Assembly (NCBI GenBank): GCA_026417675.1
Contig: JAOACV010000056.1
Span: forward strand, 1 to 9,186
Origin: Verrucomicrobiia bacterium
Lineage (GTDB): Bacteria > Verrucomicrobiota > Verrucomicrobiia > CAIQCK01
Reading direction: 5' to 3'
DNA length: 9,186 bases
A program made the position numbers and the translations under genes. The notes beneath the pieces were generated by a model. It was not told where the DNA came from. It searched no databases and saw only the letters and a program-made list of their open reading frames with translations. This document shows positions 6,710-9,186 of this stretch, in pieces. Position 1 is the first letter of the stretch. Every line of letters starts with the position of its first letter.

Positions 6710-6790
6710 AATCCGTGCCGCGCAATTCGTGTTTTGGCTCCCCCAACCACGAGTCACGAGTTACGAATTACGAGTCACGAGTTACGGATT
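6710..6790. repeat. Inverted heptanucleotide-repeat structure between two operon genes
   Basis: The right part (6749-6790) is six exact-phase 7-bp units: ACGAGTC, ACGAGTT, ACGAATT, ACGAGTC, ACGAGTT, ACGGATT, which also form two 21-bp copies differing at one base (6766 versus 6787). The left part holds the same units in opposite orientation, AATCCGT (6710-6716) and AATTCGT (6724-6730), exactly two units apart with a decayed unit between. The outer edges pair perfectly: CGTAATCCGT at 6707-6716 with 6784-6793. The array ends six bases before the stop codon end of the metallo-beta-lactamase-fold gene and nearly fills the gap to the next gene, so its transcript should form a hairpin. Confidence 0.85.
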
Positions 6791-6796
6791 ACGTTT

Positions 6797-7531
6797 CTAC
6801 TTCATCTCCATGACCCAGATCTCCTGCTCAGGGGGCAGGTTCGCCTTGCTGACGGTGAACGACGCCGAGCCGAGGCGTTTCACCTTCGACTTCCCGCGCA
6901 GGTAATCCTCCACGCTGGCGATGGGCAGATTGGGCGTGTAGCGCGTCTTGAAGTGCATCGGCACCACCACGCGCGGGTTCAACTGCGCCACCAACCGGTC
7001 CAGCTTCGCCACGTCCAGGGTGAAATGGCCGCCGACGGGCAGCAGAAGCACGTCCACCGGACCGATGCTCTTGAGTTGGTCGTCGCTGAGCAGGTGGCCC
7101 AGATCGCCGACGTGGCAGAACCTTACGCCGTCCAGCTCGAAACTATAGACCGTGTTGCGTCCGCGCTGGGCGCCCTGCGCTTCATCGTGAAACGCCGCCG
7201 AGCCGACGAAGGTGGTGCCGCGGAAGTTGAACTTGCCGACGCCTTTCTGGCTGCGCAGCACCAACGGCGTGCCGGCGATGATGCCGACGTTGTTGTGGTC
7301 GCCGTGTTCGTGCGTCACCAATACCACGTCTGCCGCCAGTCCTTTCGGGATCGGGTAGTTAAAGAAGGAGTTATCGAACGGGTCAATCACCACGCGCAAG
7401 CCGTTGGCCGCAGTGAGTTGGAAGAACGACTGGCCGAACCATTGCACCTGCACCGCATCCGCAGCGCCCGCGCACGCACCGGCGAAGCCTAGGCAGCCGC
7501 CGCCGAGCAACATCAACCATGCAGCTTTCAT
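6797..7531 (-). CDS. Exported metallo-beta-lactamase-fold hydrolase (UlaG-like)
   Basis: This 244-residue protein starts at the ATG of MKAAWLMLLGGG, decided by a perfect AAGGAGG at 7538-7544 with a 6-base spacer; an ATG six codons upstream overlaps that site and is rejected. Residues 1 to about 26 are a signal peptide ending AGAADA. There are cysteines at 13 and 20, but the lipobox match is poor. The metal-site signature H74-E-H-G-D-H79 (HxHxDH) is intact, with further candidates H140 and D143 (CHVGDLGH) and a final H193 (PMHF). The sequence style (WFGQSFFQLT, VIDPFDN, AADVVLVTHEHGDHNN) is that of the UlaG/YtnP-like hydrolases known as 'MBL fold metal-dependent hydrolase'. The reaction is unknown; UlaG itself opens a lactone ring. 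It is first in the leftward cluster, so export separates it from its cytoplasmic neighbours. Confidence 0.9.
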   Translation of the reverse strand: MKAAWLMLLGGGCLGFAGACAGAADAVQVQWFGQSFFQLTAANGLRVVIDPFDNSFFNYPIPKGLAADVVLVTHEHGDHNNVGIIAGTPLVLRSQKGVGKFNFRGTTFVGSAAFHDEAQGAQRGRNTVYSFELDGVRFCHVGDLGHLLSDDQLKSIGPVDVLLLPVGGHFTLDVAKLDRLVAQLNPRVVVPMHFKTRYTPNLPIASVEDYLRGKSKVKRLGSASFTVSKANLPPEQEIWVMEMK

Positions 7532-7537
7532 AAACAG

Positions 7538-7544
7538 CCTCCTT
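7538..7544 (-). promoter_or_regulatory. Strong Shine-Dalgarno site of the metallo-beta-lactamase-fold gene
   Basis: AAGGAGG on the minus strand, six bases before the ATG at 7531, is complementary to the 16S rRNA tail. It fixes the start of this gene and shows that the organism uses canonical Shine-Dalgarno initiation. Confidence 0.85.
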
Positions 7545-7568
7545 TCCATAAAGGCCCGCGTAATCTAC

Positions 7569-7608
7569 ACGAACCGCCGCGGGAGTGGAAAACACTTTTC
7601 CGGTTCGT
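7569..7608. promoter_or_regulatory. Inverted repeats in the divergent control region
   Basis: The 8-bp arms ACGAACCG (7569-7576) and CGGTTCGT (7601-7608) are exact inverted copies. Between them, sharing one base with the right arm, lies a second palindrome GGAAAA-CAC-TTTTCC (7587-7601) with a different centre. They sit between the leftward hydrolase operon and the rightward metal transporter gene and directly abut the TTGACA box at 7609. A regulator of either gene could bind here; a metal-responsive repressor is an obvious but unproven guess. Confidence 0.4.
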
Positions 7609-7638
7609 TTGACAAGGTGTGTCCAACCAACCTACTGT
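7609..7638 (+). promoter_or_regulatory. Candidate promoter of the Nramp transporter gene
   Basis: TTGACA (7609-7614) is a perfect -35 consensus. The best -10 at 18-base spacing is TACTGT (7633-7638), which matches only three of six positions. Transcription would start only a few bases before the ATG at 7654. The -10 is weak, so the call is tentative, but it fits starting the protein at 7654 rather than at the upstream GTG. Confidence 0.3.
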
Positions 7639-7653
7639 CCCCGCAGTTCGCGC

Positions 7654-9030
7654 ATGGAGACCACACGACCACCTGCGCCGGAAACCAGCCTGGGCTGGCG
7701 GCGCGCCGCGACCGCCGCGAGTTTGCCGGAGGTGCACGGCAGCATTCCGGTGCCGCGGGATCTTGGATTCTGGCGCAAGCTGTGGGCCTATGCGGGGCCG
7801 GGCGCGCTGGTGGCGGTCGGTTACATGGACCCTGGCAACTGGGCCACCGACATCGCGGGCGGCTCGGCGTTCGGCTACACGCTGCTGAGCGTCATCATGC
7901 TCTCCAACCTCATGGCCATCCTGCTCCAGTCGCTCGCGGCCAAGCTTGGCATCGTCACCGGCCGCGACCTCGCGCAGGCGTGCCGAGACCATTACACAAA
8001 GCCGGTCGCCGTCGGCCTCTGGGTCGTGTGCGAACTGGCCATCGCCGCGTGCGACCTGGCCGAGGTGCTCGGCTCGGCCATCGCGCTCAATTTGCTCTTT
8101 GGCCTGCCGTTGATCTGGGGCGTGTGTATCACCGTGGCGGACGTGTTCGCTGTGATGTATCTGGAGAACAAGGGCTTTCGCCGGCTCGAAGCGATCGTGG
8201 TGGGGCTGGTGCTGACCATCGGCGGCTGTTTGGTGGCCGAGATGATCTTCTCGAAACCCGATCTGGTGGCCGTGCTCGGCGGCTACGTGCCGCGCCTGGA
8301 GATTCTCCGCAACCATGAAATGCTCTACCTCGCCATCGGCATCATCGGCGCCACGGTCATGCCCCACAACCTTTACCTGCACTCCTCCATCGTCCAGACC
8401 CGCAAGTTTGAGCGCACGCCCGATGGCAAACGCGAGGCCATTCGGTTCGCCACGATTGACTCGACCGTCGCGCTGATGGGCGCGCTGTTCATCAACTCCG
8501 CCATCCTCATCGTTGCCGCGGCCACGTTTCATCGAACGGGTCATCACGAAATCGCCGAGCTTCAGGACGCCTACCGGATGCTTTCCCCGATCCTCGGCGT
8601 CGGCGTCGCCAGCACCGTCTTCGCGCTGGCACTGCTCGCATCCGGGCAGAACTCGACCCTGACCGGCACGCTCGCCGGCCAGATCGTCATGGAGGGTTTC
8701 TTCAATCTCCGCCTGCGTCCGTGGGTGAGCCGGCTGTTGACGCGGGTGACCGCCATTCTGCCGGCGGTTATCTCCATCGCGATCTACGGCGACAGCGGCG
8801 CGACCAAGCTGCTCGTGCTCAGCCAGGTCATCCTCAGCCTCCAGCTCCCGTTCGCCGTCATCCCGCTCGTGCAGTTCACCAGCGAGCGCGCCAAGATGGG
8901 CGAGTTCGCCAATCCTTGGTGGCTCAAGGCGCTGGCGTGGTTCGTGGCCGGCCTGATCGTGATCCTGAACGTGAAGTATCTGCTGGATTTCTTTGGCGTG
9001 ACCAGCTGGCTGACGAAATTACTGAGTTGA
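7654..9030 (+). CDS. mntH: Nramp family divalent metal ion transporter (MntH-like)
   Basis: This 458-residue inner-membrane protein is a proton-coupled importer of Mn(II), and often Fe(II), in the Nramp/SLC11 family. The metal-binding motif of helix 1 is D59-P60-G61-N62 ([10 protein letters not shown]), and that of helix 6 is M236-P237-H238-N239 ([13 protein letters not shown]); both are intact. [20 protein letters not shown] is the conserved helix 3 region. About eleven hydrophobic segments can be counted. The first 40 or so residues form a hydrophilic tail. I prefer this ATG; a GTG 23 codons upstream (7585) would run through the inverted repeat and TTGACA box. The ribosome site at either start is poor. 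Three bases separate its stop from a universal stress protein start, indicating co-transcription. Because the DPGN and MPHN sites are complete, a transition-metal substrate is more likely than the altered-site relatives. Mn versus Fe preference cannot be told. Confidence 0.94.
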   Translation: METTRPPAPETSLGWRRAATAASLPEVHGSIPVPRDLGFWRKLWAYAGPGALVAVGYMDPGNWATDIAGGSAFGYTLLSVIMLSNLMAILLQSLAAKLGIVTGRDLAQACRDHYTKPVAVGLWVVCELAIAACDLAEVLGSAIALNLLFGLPLIWGVCITVADVFAVMYLENKGFRRLEAIVVGLVLTIGGCLVAEMIFSKPDLVAVLGGYVPRLEILRNHEMLYLAIGIIGATVMPHNLYLHSSIVQTRKFERTPDGKREAIRFATIDSTVALMGALFINSAILIVAAATFHRTGHHEIAELQDAYRMLSPILGVGVASTVFALALLASGQNSTLTGTLAGQIVMEGFFNLRLRPWVSRLLTRVTAILPAVISIAIYGDSGATKLLVLSQVILSLQLPFAVIPLVQFTSERAKMGEFANPWWLKALAWFVAGLIVILNVKYLLDFFGVTSWLTKLLS

Positions 9031-9033
9031 ACC

Positions 9034-9186
9034 ATGAGCGTGTATCGAAAAATCCTGGTGGCGTTGGACAACGGCGAGGCCGACAAGAACCTGCTGGCCC
9101 ACATCGCCAAACTTGCGAAATTCCACGGCGCGGAGCTGCTGCTCGTCCACGTCGCCGACGGCTGGGTCGCCCGCCACTACGACCAA
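9034..9186 (+). CDS. Universal stress protein (UspA family), 5' part only
   Basis: The first 51 codons are inside the window; the gene runs off the right edge. MSVYRKILVALDNGEADKNL is the first strand and loop of a Usp domain, and GAELLLVHVADGW its second strand, the usual layout before the ATP-binding half, which is not visible. The ATG begins three bases after the transporter stop, with no strong Shine-Dalgarno of its own, suggesting coupled translation. Universal stress proteins bind ATP or act as stress regulators. Pairing with a metal transporter suggests a role tied to transport or metal stress, but this is inference. Whether there are one or two Usp domains cannot be seen. Confidence 0.85.
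   Translation, partial: MSVYRKILVALDNGEADKNLLAHIAKLAKFHGAELLLVHVADGWVARHYDQ

Noticed and set aside
6689..6757. 23-codon N-terminal extension of the dehydrogenase
   Set aside because: It translates part of the repeat structure; the ATG at 6688 has its own GGAGA site and leads directly into the Rossmann fold.
6749..6790. CRISPR array
   Set aside because: The units are 7 bp and contiguous, with no spacers and no cas genes nearby; this is a tandem heptamer repeat.

Overview
The window is GC-rich, tightly packed bacterial DNA with six complete genes and one partial gene of recognisable family, plus one small gene with a weak family resemblance. A secreted PQQ-like beta-propeller protein opening with EEWPMWRGP, a Gfo/Idh/MocA oxidoreductase beside a PIG-L/LmbE deacetylase, and good Shine-Dalgarno sites together suggest the Verrucomicrobiota (perhaps the Pedosphaera/Limisphaera side) or a related PVC lineage. 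This is inference from gene style. There is no rRNA or marker gene to settle it, and no tRNA, CRISPR array, insertion sequence or phage gene was seen.

Layout. (1) 82-1320, minus: exported PQQ-like beta-propeller protein. (2) 1321-1616: divergent intergenic region with a large, nearly perfect inverted repeat (1446-1516). (3) 1617-3638, plus: queE (7-carboxy-7-deazaguanine synthase), then a class-III PLP aminotransferase carrying an in-frame, AT-rich heptanucleotide repeat. (4) 3651-3854, minus: a 67-residue protein resembling DUF2934, convergent with the aminotransferase, with a perfect 16-bp palindrome (3940-3955) upstream. (5) 4013-7531, minus: a probable four-gene operon, read from high to low coordinates: exported metallo-beta-lactamase-fold hydrolase, Gfo/Idh/MocA dehydrogenase, PIG-L/LmbE deacetylase, endonuclease IV (nfo). 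The last two overlap by four bases (GTGA). A heptanucleotide-repeat structure fills the gap between the first two genes. (6) 7532-7653: divergent control region with inverted repeats and a TTGACA box. (7) 7654 to the end, plus: Nramp-type metal transporter (mntH-like), then three bases later the start of a universal stress protein cut by the window edge.

Most genes are ordinary housekeeping or accessory functions, and I see no convincing new multi-gene system. The most unusual signals are non-coding or at the DNA level. Heptamer arrays with a shared rule (TT or AC, then G-R-R-T-Y) occur at two distant places, one inside a coding sequence and one as an inverted structure between genes. The hairpin-forming repeat between divergent genes at 1446-1516 is the other strong signal. 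Two further palindromes look like operators.
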